From the NCBI GenBank assembly GCA_021815805.1, contig JAKAZQ010000007.1:47604-90011 (forward strand): a stretch of 42,408 nt of DNA. Direction: 5' to 3'. Source of the DNA: Pseudomonadota bacterium. Lineage in GTDB: Bacteria; Pseudomonadota; Gammaproteobacteria; Burkholderiales; Burkholderiaceae_C. The notes beneath the pieces are model-generated. The model was not told where the DNA came from, did not search any database, and saw only the letters and a list, made by a program, of their open reading frames with translations. Made by a program: the position numbers and the translations under genes. Of this stretch, positions 28,254 through 38,138 are shown in pieces (position 1 is the stretch's first letter; each line of letters opens with the position of its first letter).

Positions 28254-31200
28254 TCAGCCGCGCGGCACGGCGGGCTCGAGCGCCTCGCGTTGCGCCAGGC
28301 GATCGAAGTCCGCGATGGCCATCGGCGCCTGGAAGCGAAAGCCCTGGAAGGCATCGCAGCCATGCTGCATCAGGAAGGTCCATTGCGCGTCGGTCTCGAC
28401 GCCTTCGGCCAGCACGTGCAGGCCCAGCCCGCGTCCCATGGCGATGATGGTCTGCGCGACCATGGCATCCTGGCGGTCGTGCGGCAACTCGTCGACGAAG
28501 GACTTGTCGATCTTGAGCTCGTCCAGCGGCAGGCGCGTCAGGTACGACAGCGAGGAACTGCCGGTGCCGAAGTCGTCGAGCGAAAACGAGATGCCGTGCT
28601 GCTTCAGCGAGCGCATCTTGTCGAGCGCGTCCTCGACGTTGTCGAGCACGATGCTTTCGGTGAGTTCGAGTTTCAGGCGCTGCGGCGCGGCGCCCGCGCC
28701 ATCCAGCGACGCCAGCACCCGCGCGACGAAATCCGCCTGCGCGAACTGCCGCGCGCTGACGTTCACGGCGAGCATGAGCGTGTCCGCGCCCGGGGTCCCG
28801 TTCCACGCGGTGATCTGCCGGCACGCCGCGTCCAGCACCCACTGCCCGAGCGGCACGATGATGCCGGTTTCCTCGGCCAGTCCGATGAACTCGGCCGGTG
28901 ACAGCAGGCCGCGCGCCGGGTGGTTCCAGCGCACCAGGGCCTCGGCTCCGATCAGACGGCCGTCGCGGCTGTATTGCGGCTGATAGCGCAGTGCGAACTG
29001 CTCGCGCGCGACCGCCTCGCGCAGCTGCGCCTCCAGCGCGATGCGACTCGCCAGTTCGATCTGCATGCTCGGATCGAAAAAGCGCAACGCGTTGCGGCCG
29101 TCCTGCTTGGCGCGGTACATCGCCATGTCGGCCTGCATGAGCACGGCCTCGGGCGATTCGGCGCGGCCGTCGAACAGGGTCGCGCCGAGGCTCGCGGAGC
29201 AATAGAAGGTGGCTTCACCGAGCTTGTAGGGATCCGCCATCACGCCGCGCAGTTTCTCCGCGATCCTTGCCGCATGCGGAGCGGCGACGCGCGCATCCAC
29301 GCCGAGGTCTTCGAGCACGACGATGAACTCGTCGCCGCCGAAGCGGGCCACGGTGTCGCCGTCGCGCACGGCGCGCTTCAGCCGATCCGCGGCCTCGACC
29401 AGCAGGAGATCGCCGACATGATGGCCAGCCGTGTCGTTCACCCGCTTGAAGTTGTCGAGGTCGACGAACAGCAGCGCGCTGGCGTGGTCGGCGCGGGCAC
29501 TCGCGGCCAGCGCATGCTGCAGCCGGTCGTGCAGCAGCATGCGGTTGGGGAGGTTGGTCAGCGAGTCGAAATACGCCAGGCGTTCGGCCTTCAGTTCGGC
29601 CGCGCGCTGCAGGCTCACGTCCGCGAACGAGCCGACGTAGTGGCTCACCGCGCCGTCCGATCCCTTGACCGCGGAGATGGTCAGGCGCTGCGGGAACTCA
29701 TGCCCATCCTTGTGGCGATTGACCAGTTCTCCCTGCCAGTAGCCATGCTCGGCGATGGTCGCCCACATGCGGGCATAGAAGGCCGCATCCTGGCGGCCCG
29801 AATGCAGCATGCCCGGCGTCCGCCCGACGGCCTCGGACTCCGCGTAGCCGGTGATGCGGGTGAACGATCGATTCACGCGCTGGATCACGCCGCGTGCATC
29901 CGTGACCATGATTCCATCCTGGGATTCAAAGGCCACCGCCGCGATGCGCAGATCCTGCTCCGCCTTGCGCCGCTGCGTGATGTCGAAGACACAGGCCACG
30001 CGCATCGCCGCGTCGCCCCGCGGGTCGCTGGTGACCGTCAGGTCCACCCACACGGGGAAGGTCGAGCCGTCCTTGCACACATGCTCGGACTCGAACACGA
30101 CCTGGCTCTTGCGCTCGATGCCGATGTGCGGGTCGTCGTGGGCCGGTGGATGACCCGCGGCGAACAGCCGCTCCACCGGCATGTCCCGCATCTCCTGCAC
30201 GCTGTATCCGCGCCGCGCGGCGAAGGCGGGATTGACGTCGACCAGGCGGTTGGTGCGCGCGTCGCTGATGGCGAAGGACAGTCCGCTGCGCTGGAAGGCC
30301 TCGACCCAGAGCTGGGCCTTGGCCTGCGCCGCCTTGCGTTCGCTGATGTCGACGAAGGTCACCGCGCATTGCCGCGGCGCGGGCCGGAACGCGGAGATCG
30401 AATAATCGACCCCCAGCAGGTCGGATCGCTGTTCGAAGCTTCGGGACTGCCCGGTCAATGCGACCTCGGAGTAGGTGCCGATCCAGTCGGCCGGGTCGTT
30501 CTCGATACCCGGAATCGCCTGCGTGAGCCGCCTGCCGACGACCTCGGCGCGCGGCAGGCCGGTGGTGGTTTCGAACCCCCGGTTGGCGGCGACGATCAGC
30601 AGGTCGGTGACGACGCCGCGCTCGTCCTGAACGACTTCGAACAGCACGAATCCCGCGTTCACGTTCTCGAACAGCGACCGATAGCGGGCTTCCGACTCGG
30701 CCAGTCGGCGCTGCGCCTGCGTGTGCTCGGTGATGTCCTCGGCCGAAATCACGATGCCGCCGATCGCGCCCTCCGCGTCGAACCACGGCAGCACGGCCCA
30801 GCGCAGCCAGTGCATGCTGCCGTCGGCCTGCGTCCAGCAGTCGTTGTCCTTGCGAATGGTCTGCCCGGCCAGCGCGCGGCGGTGCGCCTCGCGCCATTCC
30901 GCGGGGACATCCGGGTGGAGTTCGTAATGCGTGCGCCCGCGCAGATCGGCATGTCCGCGGCCGTACGTGACACGCCAGCCCTCGCTGTAGGCGAGATATC
31001 GCATGTCACGGTCGAGCATGGCGATGCTGATCGGCGCGGTGCGGATGAAAATGCGCAATTGCTCCTGCGTGCGCCGCAGCAACTCCTGGTCGCGCTTTTG
31101 CCGGCTCAGGTCCACGAAGGCCACCAGGGTCTCGTCGTGCAGCCGGTGCGCGCAAACCAGCACCGGGCGCACGTTGCCGTCGCTGCATGTCACCAGGGCC

Positions 31201-31856
31201 TCGCTGGCGGCGCCGTTCCTCTCCGGGCTCGTCCACTGCGCCTGCATGCTCGCGCGATACGCCGGGTCGGGATAGGCCTGCGCCCACCATTGATCCAGGT
31301 GCTCGAGCTGCGCGGCGCCGTAGCCGAACAGGCTGGTGAACACGTGGTTGCGGGTCGTGATGCGCCCGGCGTCGTCCACCGTGGCCAGCGCCACCGGCGC
31401 GTCGTCGAAGCGCCTTTGCCAGCTTGCGTCGCGCTCGCCGGGGGGCCTCGCATCGGGCGGGCGCGGCGGCCCGCGCCGCACGGCCCGACGCACCACAGCG
31501 GCCAGCAGCGCGGGGCGATCCGCGGGGACCACGTCGCCTGCGCCGTGCTCGATCCAGTGGGCGGCGCGCGTGTCGTCGAACTCCGCGGTGACGACGATGA
31601 CCGCCGCGCAAACCCGCCGCTCGCGCAACAGCGCCAGCGCCTGTTCGCAGGACATGGCGCGCACGGGGCCGTCGATCAGCACCACATCCCAGCTGCGCTG
31701 CGCAAGGGCCTCGGCCAGCGCAGCCGGTGACGCCACCGGTCTGGCGTCGATGCGTTCGCCCGCGTCTGCCAGGCGCGCGAGCGCCGCGGCCGCGCTTCCG
31801 GCGCCGTCGACCAGGTGCAGCACATGCGCGATGCCGGCGTCGCGTTCCTGACGCAT
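28254..31856 (-). CDS. Large REC-like/multi-PAS/GGDEF/EAL c-di-GMP signalling protein
   Basis: A 1200-aa cytoplasmic protein. A receiver-like domain (about 1-115, putative phospho-Asp in DVVLIDG) is followed by about five PAS/PAC modules (about 140-260, 275-395, 400-520, 525-650, 655-775), then GGDEF (about 790-945) and EAL (about 950-1190). GGDEF is intact (840-844) with an RDGD inhibitory site five residues upstream. EAL is intact (972-974) with DDFGTGSSSLSYL and DELKIDKSFV, so it may both make and degrade c-di-GMP. The start at 31856 is where the receiver-like fold begins; the frame stays open to 32168 through poorly coding sequence. No membrane segment. Confidence 0.9.
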   Translation of the reverse strand: MRQERDAGIAHVLHLVDGAGSAAAALARLADAGERIDARPVASPAALAEALAQRSWDVVLIDGPVRAMSCEQALALLRERRVCAAVIVVTAEFDDTRAAHWIEHGAGDVVPADRPALLAAVVRRAVRRGPPRPPDARPPGERDASWQRRFDDAPVALATVDDAGRITTRNHVFTSLFGYGAAQLEHLDQWWAQAYPDPAYRASMQAQWTSPERNGAASEALVTCSDGNVRPVLVCAHRLHDETLVAFVDLSRQKRDQELLRRTQEQLRIFIRTAPISIAMLDRDMRYLAYSEGWRVTYGRGHADLRGRTHYELHPDVPAEWREAHRRALAGQTIRKDNDCWTQADGSMHWLRWAVLPWFDAEGAIGGIVISAEDITEHTQAQRRLAESEARYRSLFENVNAGFVLFEVVQDERGVVTDLLIVAANRGFETTTGLPRAEVVGRRLTQAIPGIENDPADWIGTYSEVALTGQSRSFEQRSDLLGVDYSISAFRPAPRQCAVTFVDISERKAAQAKAQLWVEAFQRSGLSFAISDARTNRLVDVNPAFAARRGYSVQEMRDMPVERLFAAGHPPAHDDPHIGIERKSQVVFESEHVCKDGSTFPVWVDLTVTSDPRGDAAMRVACVFDITQRRKAEQDLRIAAVAFESQDGIMVTDARGVIQRVNRSFTRITGYAESEAVGRTPGMLHSGRQDAAFYARMWATIAEHGYWQGELVNRHKDGHEFPQRLTISAVKGSDGAVSHYVGSFADVSLQRAAELKAERLAYFDSLTNLPNRMLLHDRLQHALAASARADHASALLFVDLDNFKRVNDTAGHHVGDLLLVEAADRLKRAVRDGDTVARFGGDEFIVVLEDLGVDARVAAPHAARIAEKLRGVMADPYKLGEATFYCSASLGATLFDGRAESPEAVLMQADMAMYRAKQDGRNALRFFDPSMQIELASRIALEAQLREAVAREQFALRYQPQYSRDGRLIGAEALVRWNHPARGLLSPAEFIGLAEETGIIVPLGQWVLDAACRQITAWNGTPGADTLMLAVNVSARQFAQADFVARVLASLDGAGAAPQRLKLELTESIVLDNVEDALDKMRSLKQHGISFSLDDFGTGSSSLSYLTRLPLDELKIDKSFVDELPHDRQDAMVAQTIIAMGRGLGLHVLAEGVETDAQWTFLMQHGCDAFQGFRFQAPMAIADFDRLAQREALEPAVPRG

Positions 31857-32189
31857 ACAACCCCTGTGTGTTGTGGAGACCTCCGCGCGGACTCCGGATG
31901 TTCCGGCATCGGCCTGCCGGGGGTGCCCATGCCGCGCCTGTTGCCCGCCACGCCCCGCGACCAAGGCTGCACCGCGTGCGGCGCGCGTGGCGGGAAAGTC
32001 TGCGTTGCATTGTCCGGCGTGTCGTCGGTCGGAAGGTGTGACAAAACGCAATACGCGGCCATGATCGTCCAAGGAAGCTGTCAAAAACGACAAAAATGGT
32101 ATTTGTCCGTGCAGTGGCGGCTGCTGCCGCGTGGTCGCACTGGCGCCCGGGGCTCCACGCGCCTGCACGCCTGCACGCCTGCACGCCTG
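31857..32189. other. Intergenic spacer upstream of the multi-PAS gene
   Basis: 333 bp between the start of the multi-PAS gene and the end of the small secreted-protein gene. No gene was supported. It contains an AT-rich stretch (about 32040-32110) with TTGACA on the minus strand, but no well-placed -10 was found. The right end is the 8-bp tandem repeat listed separately. Confidence 0.5.
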
Positions 32190-32190
32190 C
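32161..32190 (+). repeat. Tandem repeat of GCCTGCAC, 3.75 copies
   Basis: Three perfect copies plus six bases of an 8-mer, ending at the stop codon of the small secreted-protein gene. The unit is not a multiple of three and lies just after the coding end, so it is tolerated. Probably a slippage product. Confidence 0.9.
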
Positions 32191-32696
32191 TACTGTTGAA
32201 AGGTCACGCGCGCATGCACGGCGAAGAACAAGCCCTGGTTCGACGATTCGATGGACGTGGTGATCCGAGGGTTGTTGGTGCCGATGCCAAAGAAGCTGAG
32301 GCATATCCACATATTCGCTCGACAAAACAGCGCCTTGCTCAAAAAGCCGTGAACCGGCGCCGGCGCCGTGGAGATGTTCTGCTGCACCGAGTGCCAGTGT
32401 CGGTATTGCCAGACCTCGATATGCGAGCCGCCGAATGCCCCGAAGGGCACGTCGACTCCACAGATTCCCGGCTTGGAGCCGACGTCCTCGGTATGCAACT
32501 CGAGCGAGCCCCGCGCCGGCACGACGTGATCATCCCGGAACTCATCCGGGTGCCAGCCATGCTCGCCGCCGAAGCGCAGCGGGATCGGCTCCGACGTCCG
32601 GTTCACGAAACGCACGTACCAGTCGGTGCCGGCCTGCGCGGTGCAGGCGGCGAACAGGCAAAGCGTCGCGACGAGCAGTTTCCCGATGGGTCTCAT
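32190..32696 (-). CDS. Unknown secreted protein, 168 aa
   Basis: The N terminus MRPIGKLLVATLCLFAACTAQA is a clear signal peptide with predicted cleavage after AQA. The mature part begins GTDWYVRFVNRTSEPIPLRFGGEHGWHP and is rich in aromatic residues and beta-prone segments, with two Cys in the middle (GICGV) and near FCRANMWICLSFF. I do not recognise a family. The WYVRFVNRTSEPI opening resembles small extracellular beta-sandwich proteins, only as an impression. Its gene diverges from the next secreted-protein gene with 445 bp between starts. Confidence 0.65.
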   Translation of the reverse strand: MRPIGKLLVATLCLFAACTAQAGTDWYVRFVNRTSEPIPLRFGGEHGWHPDEFRDDHVVPARGSLELHTEDVGSKPGICGVDVPFGAFGGSHIEVWQYRHWHSVQQNISTAPAPVHGFLSKALFCRANMWICLSFFGIGTNNPRITTSIESSNQGLFFAVHARVTFQQ

Positions 32697-33141
32697 GGTT
32701 GAACGCGTACCGGTTCTGGCGGCACGCCTGGCGCGCGCGGGCGGAGGATCCGCGCCAGCCAGTCGAGTGTCCGGTCCCGTGAATCCCTGTCGTTTTGCTG
32801 GGCCGGTTCGGGGCCTGCGGGGCCCTCGCCGACCGCCCGCACAGGGTCGAGACGTCCAGTCTTGAACCTGTGCGGCCAAGCGACGATCGCTCCCGCAGGC
32901 ACACGAAGCAAATGCCAGGTAGTTGCGGGACAGGCCTCTGGGAAACCGCCCAGCGGGCGCACGGGCGCGGTGTCGGTGCCGCGTGAAACCGGCGCGTCGG
33001 CCGCCTGAGCGGAGCGTTTGCACGGGCCGGCCGGACGATTCGGGTCGCGATGCGCAACGAATGCTCATATCGGGTGGGGTACGCGCGATAATCGACGTTC
33101 AGCATCGATCCTTCACAAACATTCTGCTCATCTTGCGCAAT
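32697..33141. other. Divergent intergenic spacer between two secreted-protein genes
   Basis: 445 bp. Open frames cross it on both strands but have no family similarity and only GC-bias character. A GATAAT hexamer near 33087 could be a -10 for the rightward gene, but no matching -35 was seen. Nothing else was recognised. Confidence 0.5.
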
Positions 33142-34560
33142 ATGTCGATTTCCGCATCCATGCGTCGCCGTGTGTTCTCGACCCTGCTGTTCGGCCTGCT
33201 GGGCGGCTCTGCCGCCATCGCGGCGCAGACCCCGACCTGTGTCCCGCCGTCCCAGTGGACGCCGAAGGAGCAGCAATTCGTCCAGCAGTCCCGGCAGGTG
33301 TTCACCAGCCAGGGATACGCCTTCGACGATCAGCAGGCCTGCGAGGCGGTGGGCGCGCTGAGGGCGCGCATGGCGGCACTGATGGGCAGCATCGGCACCC
33401 TGCAGATGCTCGCCAATCCGGCCAACGCGCGCGCCATGCAGCAGGCCGCGCCCGCGGTGTCTGCGACTCCTGCCGGAGCCGCCGCCGCGCCGTCGCCCCA
33501 GGTCATCACCGAGGCGGCGCTGGCCGCCAGGTTCGCGGCATGGCCCCGCGCCTCGCGCGGCGTGGTGTTCCAGCGCATGCGCGACGGCTTCACGGCGAAC
33601 GGTCAGCATGTGGTGGATCCGGAGGGGCGCATCGTCTCCTACGCCTTCGACGCGCCGAGCGCCGACTACACCGATGTCGTCGCCACGTCGCCGCTGAGCA
33701 TCACGGTCAAGCGCGGGCGTGCGATCGCCGGGGTCACGCCGATCCCGATCGCCAGCGCGACGCGCGACGGCAACGGCTGGCAGGTGACCACGGTCACCGG
33801 ATCCCGGCTTTCCGGGCAATCGCTGATCCCGACATCCGACGGATTCGTCGTGGTGCGCGGGGACGTCGGCTTTCTCTACGTCGCCGGGAAGGGGATTTCC
33901 AACATCACCCCGCCGCCCGGTTTCAGCATCGCGAACTTCCAGAATGGCGACATCGGCTCGACCGGGTACATCCTGCTCGAGCGAATTCCCCAGCAGAACC
34001 CGGCGGCGGCGGGTTTGGGCGGATTGCTCTCGTCCATCAAGTCGCTCGGCGCGACGCTGGGCATGAACCAGAAGGCGGATTACGCCCTCATGCGCATCCG
34101 CGACGGGCATCTCGTCCCCATCGACGTACCGGAGGATGACAAGCAGGTGCTGCTGATGAGCGATTGCCGGCGCCAGAACGCGGTGGTCAACGTCTGCGCG
34201 CACGCGCAGTCCTACGACAGCCTGTACCAGCCCGACGGCAGCAAGAACATCGGCCACTACTTCTGGCGCATCCACTGGTTCCGCTCGGACGGCCACGTGA
34301 TCGCCATCAGCGAGGAAAACGGCGTCGCGACCCTGGCGATGACGGATCTGGACAGCGGGCGCCGGGTGATCCTGTTCCATCGTGCGATGGGCATCAGCGA
34401 CTACTCGGTGGGCGAGGACGCCGATGGCAAGGTCGACGTGGACGCGCAATGGATGTTCACCCATCATGCCTTGCACGACGTCGCGGCCTTGCTCGACCGC
34501 CCGCCGGTGACGTCGTCGTCGGCGTCCGCAGCGGCGGCCTCGGCGCCGGCGAGTCGTTGA
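33142..34560 (+). CDS. Unknown secreted/periplasmic protein, 472 aa
   Basis: The start MSISASMRRRVFSTLLFGLLGGSAAIAAQ is a signal peptide; the ATG at 33160 (MRRR) is an equally good start. The mature protein has an Ala/Pro-rich stretch (about 95-120) and then a long region of alternating short strands (IAGVTPIPIASATRDGNGWQVTTVTG, GFVVVRGDVGFLYVAGKG, HYFWRIHWFRSDGHVIAISEENGVATLAMTDLDSGRR). This reads like a beta-propeller or sandwich of about 300 residues. A Cys pair lies around SDCRRQNAVVNVCAH. The C terminus is a Ser/Ala/Pro tail. I do not recognise the family, and no neighbour suggests a role. Confidence 0.7.
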   Translation: MSISASMRRRVFSTLLFGLLGGSAAIAAQTPTCVPPSQWTPKEQQFVQQSRQVFTSQGYAFDDQQACEAVGALRARMAALMGSIGTLQMLANPANARAMQQAAPAVSATPAGAAAAPSPQVITEAALAARFAAWPRASRGVVFQRMRDGFTANGQHVVDPEGRIVSYAFDAPSADYTDVVATSPLSITVKRGRAIAGVTPIPIASATRDGNGWQVTTVTGSRLSGQSLIPTSDGFVVVRGDVGFLYVAGKGISNITPPPGFSIANFQNGDIGSTGYILLERIPQQNPAAAGLGGLLSSIKSLGATLGMNQKADYALMRIRDGHLVPIDVPEDDKQVLLMSDCRRQNAVVNVCAHAQSYDSLYQPDGSKNIGHYFWRIHWFRSDGHVIAISEENGVATLAMTDLDSGRRVILFHRAMGISDYSVGEDADGKVDVDAQWMFTHHALHDVAALLDRPPVTSSSASAAAASAPASR

Positions 34561-34680
34561 GCCCGCTGCGCGTCCGCGCTCGCCCGGGTCGCCGCGCGGC
34601 CTGCGCCAGCCCGCTCGCGGCGCCTGGCGCTCGCGCCCGCGTCTGCTCCGCAGGGCACGTGATCGCGCCCGCGTCAGGCC

Positions 34681-35712
34681 ATGCCTGAGCTCCGGCACGC
34701 CACGCCTGCGCCGGGCGTGCTGCCGCGGGTCGCGGTGGTCGGAGCCGGCATCGCGGGCTTGCGTTGCGCGCGCAGCCTGCGCGAGGCAGGCTGCCAGGTA
34801 CGCTTGTTCGACAAGAGCCGCGGCGCGTCGGGCCGCCTTGCGACGCGCCGGGGAGACGGCTGGGCCTGCGACCACGGCGCGCAATATTTCACCGCCGAGG
34901 ATCCCGGCTTCGCCGCCGAGGTGCAGCGCTGGTGCGAGGCCGGCGTGGCCGTCGAGTGGACGCCGCGCCTGCGGGTGTTCGGCGATCCGGGGGCGATCGC
35001 GCGGCGCGGCGGCCCGACACGCCGCTTTGTCGGCGTGCCCGCGATGACCGCGCCGGCGCGCTGGCTGGCCGACGCGCAGGCGCTGTCGACGGGGCACACC
35101 ATCGAGCGCCTGCAGCGCGTCGACGGACGATGGCGCCTGCGCAGTGTCGAGCATGGGTGGCTGGCCGAGGCCTTCGACGCCGTCGCGCTGGCGCTGCCGG
35201 CACCGCAGGCCGCCTCCCTGGTCGAGGGCCTGCAGCCGCGACTCGCCGCGCTCGCCGCGGGTGCCGCGATGCAGCCCTGCTGGTGCGTCATGGCGGTGTA
35301 CGACGACGACCCCTTGCCCGGCTTCGATGCCGCCTTCGTCAACCAGCCGGCGCTGGCGTGGGTCTGCGCCAACCATCGCAAGCCCGGGCGCAGCGGGCCG
35401 CCCTGCTGGGTGCTGCACGCGCAGCCGGCGTGGAGCCAGCGAAACCTGGAGGCGGCCCCGGGCGAGATCGTCGAGGCGCTGCTCGGCGCCTTTCACGAAC
35501 TCGGCGCTCGGGGTGCGCCGCGGCACGCGGTGGCGCACCGCTGGCGCTACGCGCGCGGCGCACTGGCGCAGCCGCAGGGTGCTGCCTGGGACGCCGGATC
35601 CGGCCTCGGGCTGTGCGGCGACTGGTTGTGCGGCGGCCGCGTCGAGGGCGCCTGGCGCAGCGGCCAGGCCTTGGCCGAGGCGCTGGCGGGATGGTTCGCG
35701 CGCTCGCGCTGA
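34681..35712 (+). CDS. Renalase-like FAD-dependent oxidoreductase (COG3380 type)
   Basis: A 343-aa flavoprotein with an N-terminal Rossmann motif VAVVGAGIAGLRCARSL and then FDKSRGASGRLATRR. The DHGAQYFTAEDPGF block and the C-terminal GLCGDWLCGGRVEGAWRSGQALAEAL FAD-closing motif also place it in the bacterial renalase/amine-oxidase-like group. Known bacterial renalases oxidise isomeric dihydronicotinamides (2- or 6-DH-NADPH); whether this one does is inference. Such genes are often found near photolyase clusters; here it lies 6.5 kb away. The start at 34681 leaves 120 bp after the secreted-protein gene. It converges with the chemotaxis gene (36 bp). Confidence 0.85.
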   Translation: MPELRHATPAPGVLPRVAVVGAGIAGLRCARSLREAGCQVRLFDKSRGASGRLATRRGDGWACDHGAQYFTAEDPGFAAEVQRWCEAGVAVEWTPRLRVFGDPGAIARRGGPTRRFVGVPAMTAPARWLADAQALSTGHTIERLQRVDGRWRLRSVEHGWLAEAFDAVALALPAPQAASLVEGLQPRLAALAAGAAMQPCWCVMAVYDDDPLPGFDAAFVNQPALAWVCANHRKPGRSGPPCWVLHAQPAWSQRNLEAAPGEIVEALLGAFHELGARGAPRHAVAHRWRYARGALAQPQGAAWDAGSGLGLCGDWLCGGRVEGAWRSGQALAEALAGWFARSR

Positions 35713-35748
35713 GCGCGGCGTCGCGTCGCCCCGGCGCGGGCGGCGGGC

Positions 35749-37626
35749 TCAGGAATGAAAGCCCACGCGCACGTTGCCCCAGTGGCGTGATCCGAAGCTC
35801 ACGGGCATGTCGATCTCCATCAGGATCTCTCCGGTATCGCGGGGATAGATCATGAGATGCCGGGGCCGCGTGTTTCGCGCGGCCTGGAGCCCGAAGGGAT
35901 CGTCGAACATGCGCATCGACCTGCTGCGCAGCAGGTCGATCTTCCGGTCTCCCGAAGGCGGCTGGTCGTACAGAAGATTGTGCGTCGGCGCATAGCCGTT
36001 GCGGTCGACCAGGAAGCAGAAGCGCAGGCGCGCATCGCCCGCGAGGTACTTCTCGCCGATCGGCTGGACGACCCGCTTGAACAAGTCCGTGAAGGACGTC
36101 GTGTACTTTTGCGGATCCGTGCCGTGGATCGGCCGGTAGTGCTCGTCGAACAACTGCTCGAGGCGGAGTTCGCCACCTTGCAGCGCCTGCTCGATGGCGC
36201 GCGTCGCTTCCTGGGCCAGGCCCTGGCAGGCACGCATGCCAGCACTCAGCGCCATGCCGTTGTCGAAGTCCAGGCTTGACTCGAGCAGTGCCCGGTTTTC
36301 CTCCAGGGTCTCACGCAACTGGTTGGAGATCTCCTCCGCCGATTCGAGTGCCGACGCGGTCGACTGCGCGATGCCCTCGCGCACACCGTGGAAGGTCGTG
36401 CGCAGGCCCTGGATGTTCGCGGCCGACGCGCCCACCGTGCCCAGCACGCGGGAGAACACCTCTTCCGTGTCCTGCACTCCCTGGCGAATCTCGCCGAACG
36501 CGCCCAGCACATCGGCCATGTGGCCCGCACCAGACGCCACGCGGCGCGCCAGTTCACCCATGCCCGACTGCGCCACGTCCAGCGACTTCTGGATCGCGGC
36601 GATCGAATCCGATGCCGTCACGACGGTTTCCGCGGCCTGCACCGCGAGCCGTCGGACCTCGTCGGCGACCACCGCGAAGCCGCGCCCGGCCTCGCCGGCC
36701 CGCGCCGCCTCGATGGCCGCATTCAATGCCAGGAGATTGGTCTGGCTGGCGATGTTGGTGATCTCACGCAGGACACGCGTGATGTCCTTCGCGCTGTCAT
36801 CGATCTTGCGCAGGTTCTCGGTGTTGCGCTCGGTGGAACTGACGATGTCGCCGATTTCGGCGTGGGCGCCCTTGACCGCCTCGTGGCGCTCCTCGCTGAT
36901 GCGTGCGATATGTCCGACATGCGACGAAGCCTGTTCGATCTGGCGCTTCACCTCGGCTTCGCTGGCCTCGACGCCGTCGATGCCTTCGCGCACGGAATCC
37001 AGCAGGGCTTCCTGGTGCCGCGTGCGCGCCTCGATGCCATGCTTGGTGTTCTTCGGAGAGAAATACCCCTTGGCAGCGGCCACGCCGACGCGTGCCGACG
37101 TGCTCTCCACCAGCCTGGCCATGTCGGAGACCAGGCGCAGGATGCCGCGGTGCGGTTCGTGAAAGCGCGCCAGCGAGGTGTCGCGGACATCCACCGGCTT
37201 CGTGGACAGCAGATCGACCAGATCGCCGGACTGTTTTTCCGAGGTCACCTCGCGCCAGGAGGCATGGAAGGCCACGACCCTTCCTTCATGGCGCAAGGCC
37301 GAGAACGACAGGTGGAAGTACACCTCGCCGATGCCGAGATCCGTCGCGTGCACATGCGTGTCGCCGCGCGCCAGGCTGCGCAGGATCTCCCGGATGGGTT
37401 CGGGATCCCGATGAAAGCGGTGGATCGAGTGGCCCAGGGCATCGCGCACGTCGCGTCCCGCCAGCGCCTGGTTCAACTCGGCGTGGCAGCGCGCCATCAC
37501 GCTGCGCGCCGCCTCGTTCATGTAGAAAATCCGGTTCTCCATGGCGTCGTCCGCCTCGGCGAGCATTTCCATGCTCTCCAGCGGATCCAGGAGCTGTCGG
37601 ATGAGGTCCAGAAGCTTTGCATCCAT
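35749..37626 (-). CDS. Soluble methyl-accepting chemotaxis protein with N-terminal PAS
   Basis: A 625-aa transducer with no membrane helix. The N terminus (about 15-130) is a PAS-like sensor ([30 protein letters not shown]). The signalling hairpin is intact at about 288-330, with [19 protein letters not shown] and then [15 protein letters not shown]. Flanking coiled coils carry methylation-type E/Q residues. The C-terminal about 130 residues ([45 protein letters not shown]) form an extra domain of the type found at the end of some soluble MCPs and may be a second, Cache-like sensor. The ATG at 37626 begins [13 protein letters not shown]. No che genes are adjacent. Confidence 0.92.
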   Translation of the reverse strand: MDAKLLDLIRQLLDPLESMEMLAEADDAMENRIFYMNEAARSVMARCHAELNQALAGRDVRDALGHSIHRFHRDPEPIREILRSLARGDTHVHATDLGIGEVYFHLSFSALRHEGRVVAFHASWREVTSEKQSGDLVDLLSTKPVDVRDTSLARFHEPHRGILRLVSDMARLVESTSARVGVAAAKGYFSPKNTKHGIEARTRHQEALLDSVREGIDGVEASEAEVKRQIEQASSHVGHIARISEERHEAVKGAHAEIGDIVSSTERNTENLRKIDDSAKDITRVLREITNIASQTNLLALNAAIEAARAGEAGRGFAVVADEVRRLAVQAAETVVTASDSIAAIQKSLDVAQSGMGELARRVASGAGHMADVLGAFGEIRQGVQDTEEVFSRVLGTVGASAANIQGLRTTFHGVREGIAQSTASALESAEEISNQLRETLEENRALLESSLDFDNGMALSAGMRACQGLAQEATRAIEQALQGGELRLEQLFDEHYRPIHGTDPQKYTTSFTDLFKRVVQPIGEKYLAGDARLRFCFLVDRNGYAPTHNLLYDQPPSGDRKIDLLRSRSMRMFDDPFGLQAARNTRPRHLMIYPRDTGEILMEIDMPVSFGSRHWGNVRVGFHS

Positions 37627-38060
37627 CGTGGCGATCCTGCGGCAGCAGCGGTGTCCGGGAAGGCGGCCATCCGGCCGCGGCGCGAGGGCGCCGGTCCGCA
37701 CGACCAGGACGCACGCCGCGCGGTCTCAGCTACAACGACACAGGCGACGCGCGCTTGAGCGCGGCGCCTGCACGGACCCGGCAAGTGCCGCCATCCATGC
37801 GCTCGCGCAGCGCAGGCCGGCCGCCGCCGGCGCGCCAAGCCGTGGATATGGCGCATCGCCTTCGCGCATTATGCAGAGAGAACTCGCTGCGGGTGCAGGA
37901 CCTGAGCCGAGCAGTAGCGAATGCATCGCGGGTGTTCGCCGATCTGCGCGCGCGGGACGGCTGAGCGGCACCAAGGGCCCGGTGCATCGACCCGCGCCTG
38001 CCGATCGCGCGGTGGCCCGCGTCATCGAGTCGCTGCGGCGTCCGGACATCGTGCGGGGCG
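37627..38060. other. Non-coding stretch, nothing recognised
   Basis: 434 bp upstream of the chemotaxis gene. Several open frames exist on both strands, but none has a credible start, ribosome-binding site or family similarity. It probably includes the chemotaxis-gene promoter, which could not be placed. Confidence 0.5.
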
Positions 38061-38138
38061 TCACCGGCCGCCAGCGTTTTCGCACTTCGTGCCGAAGAAC
38101 GCCTGCTCGCTTCCCATGGTGATGGTGAGTTTGGTCAT
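38061..38138 (-). pseudogene. Truncated antitoxin N terminus (TumA-like, probable)
   Basis: ATG at 38138 overlaps the TGA of the upstream toxin remnant (ATGA). The reading is MTKLTITMGSEQAFF and then a stop after 25 codons. The first 15 residues resemble the start of TumA/HVO_A0114-type antitoxins. The toxin-first order with an ATGA overlap is the arrangement known for TumE-TumA pairs. Beyond about residue 17 there is no similarity in any frame, so the gene appears decayed. Confidence 0.4.

Noticed and set aside
28920-31730. A 936-codon plus-strand frame opposite the multi-PAS gene
   Set aside because: An antisense shadow of a gene with intact PAS, GGDEF and EAL motifs; its composition is Arg/His/Gln-rich and repetitive.
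32040-32110. A sigma-70 promoter for the multi-PAS gene based on TTGACA
   Set aside because: No acceptable -10 hexamer lies 16-18 bp downstream on the minus strand.
32923-33141. N-terminal extension of the 472-aa secreted protein
   Set aside because: The open frame upstream has no homology character, and the signal peptide begins at 33142 or 33160.
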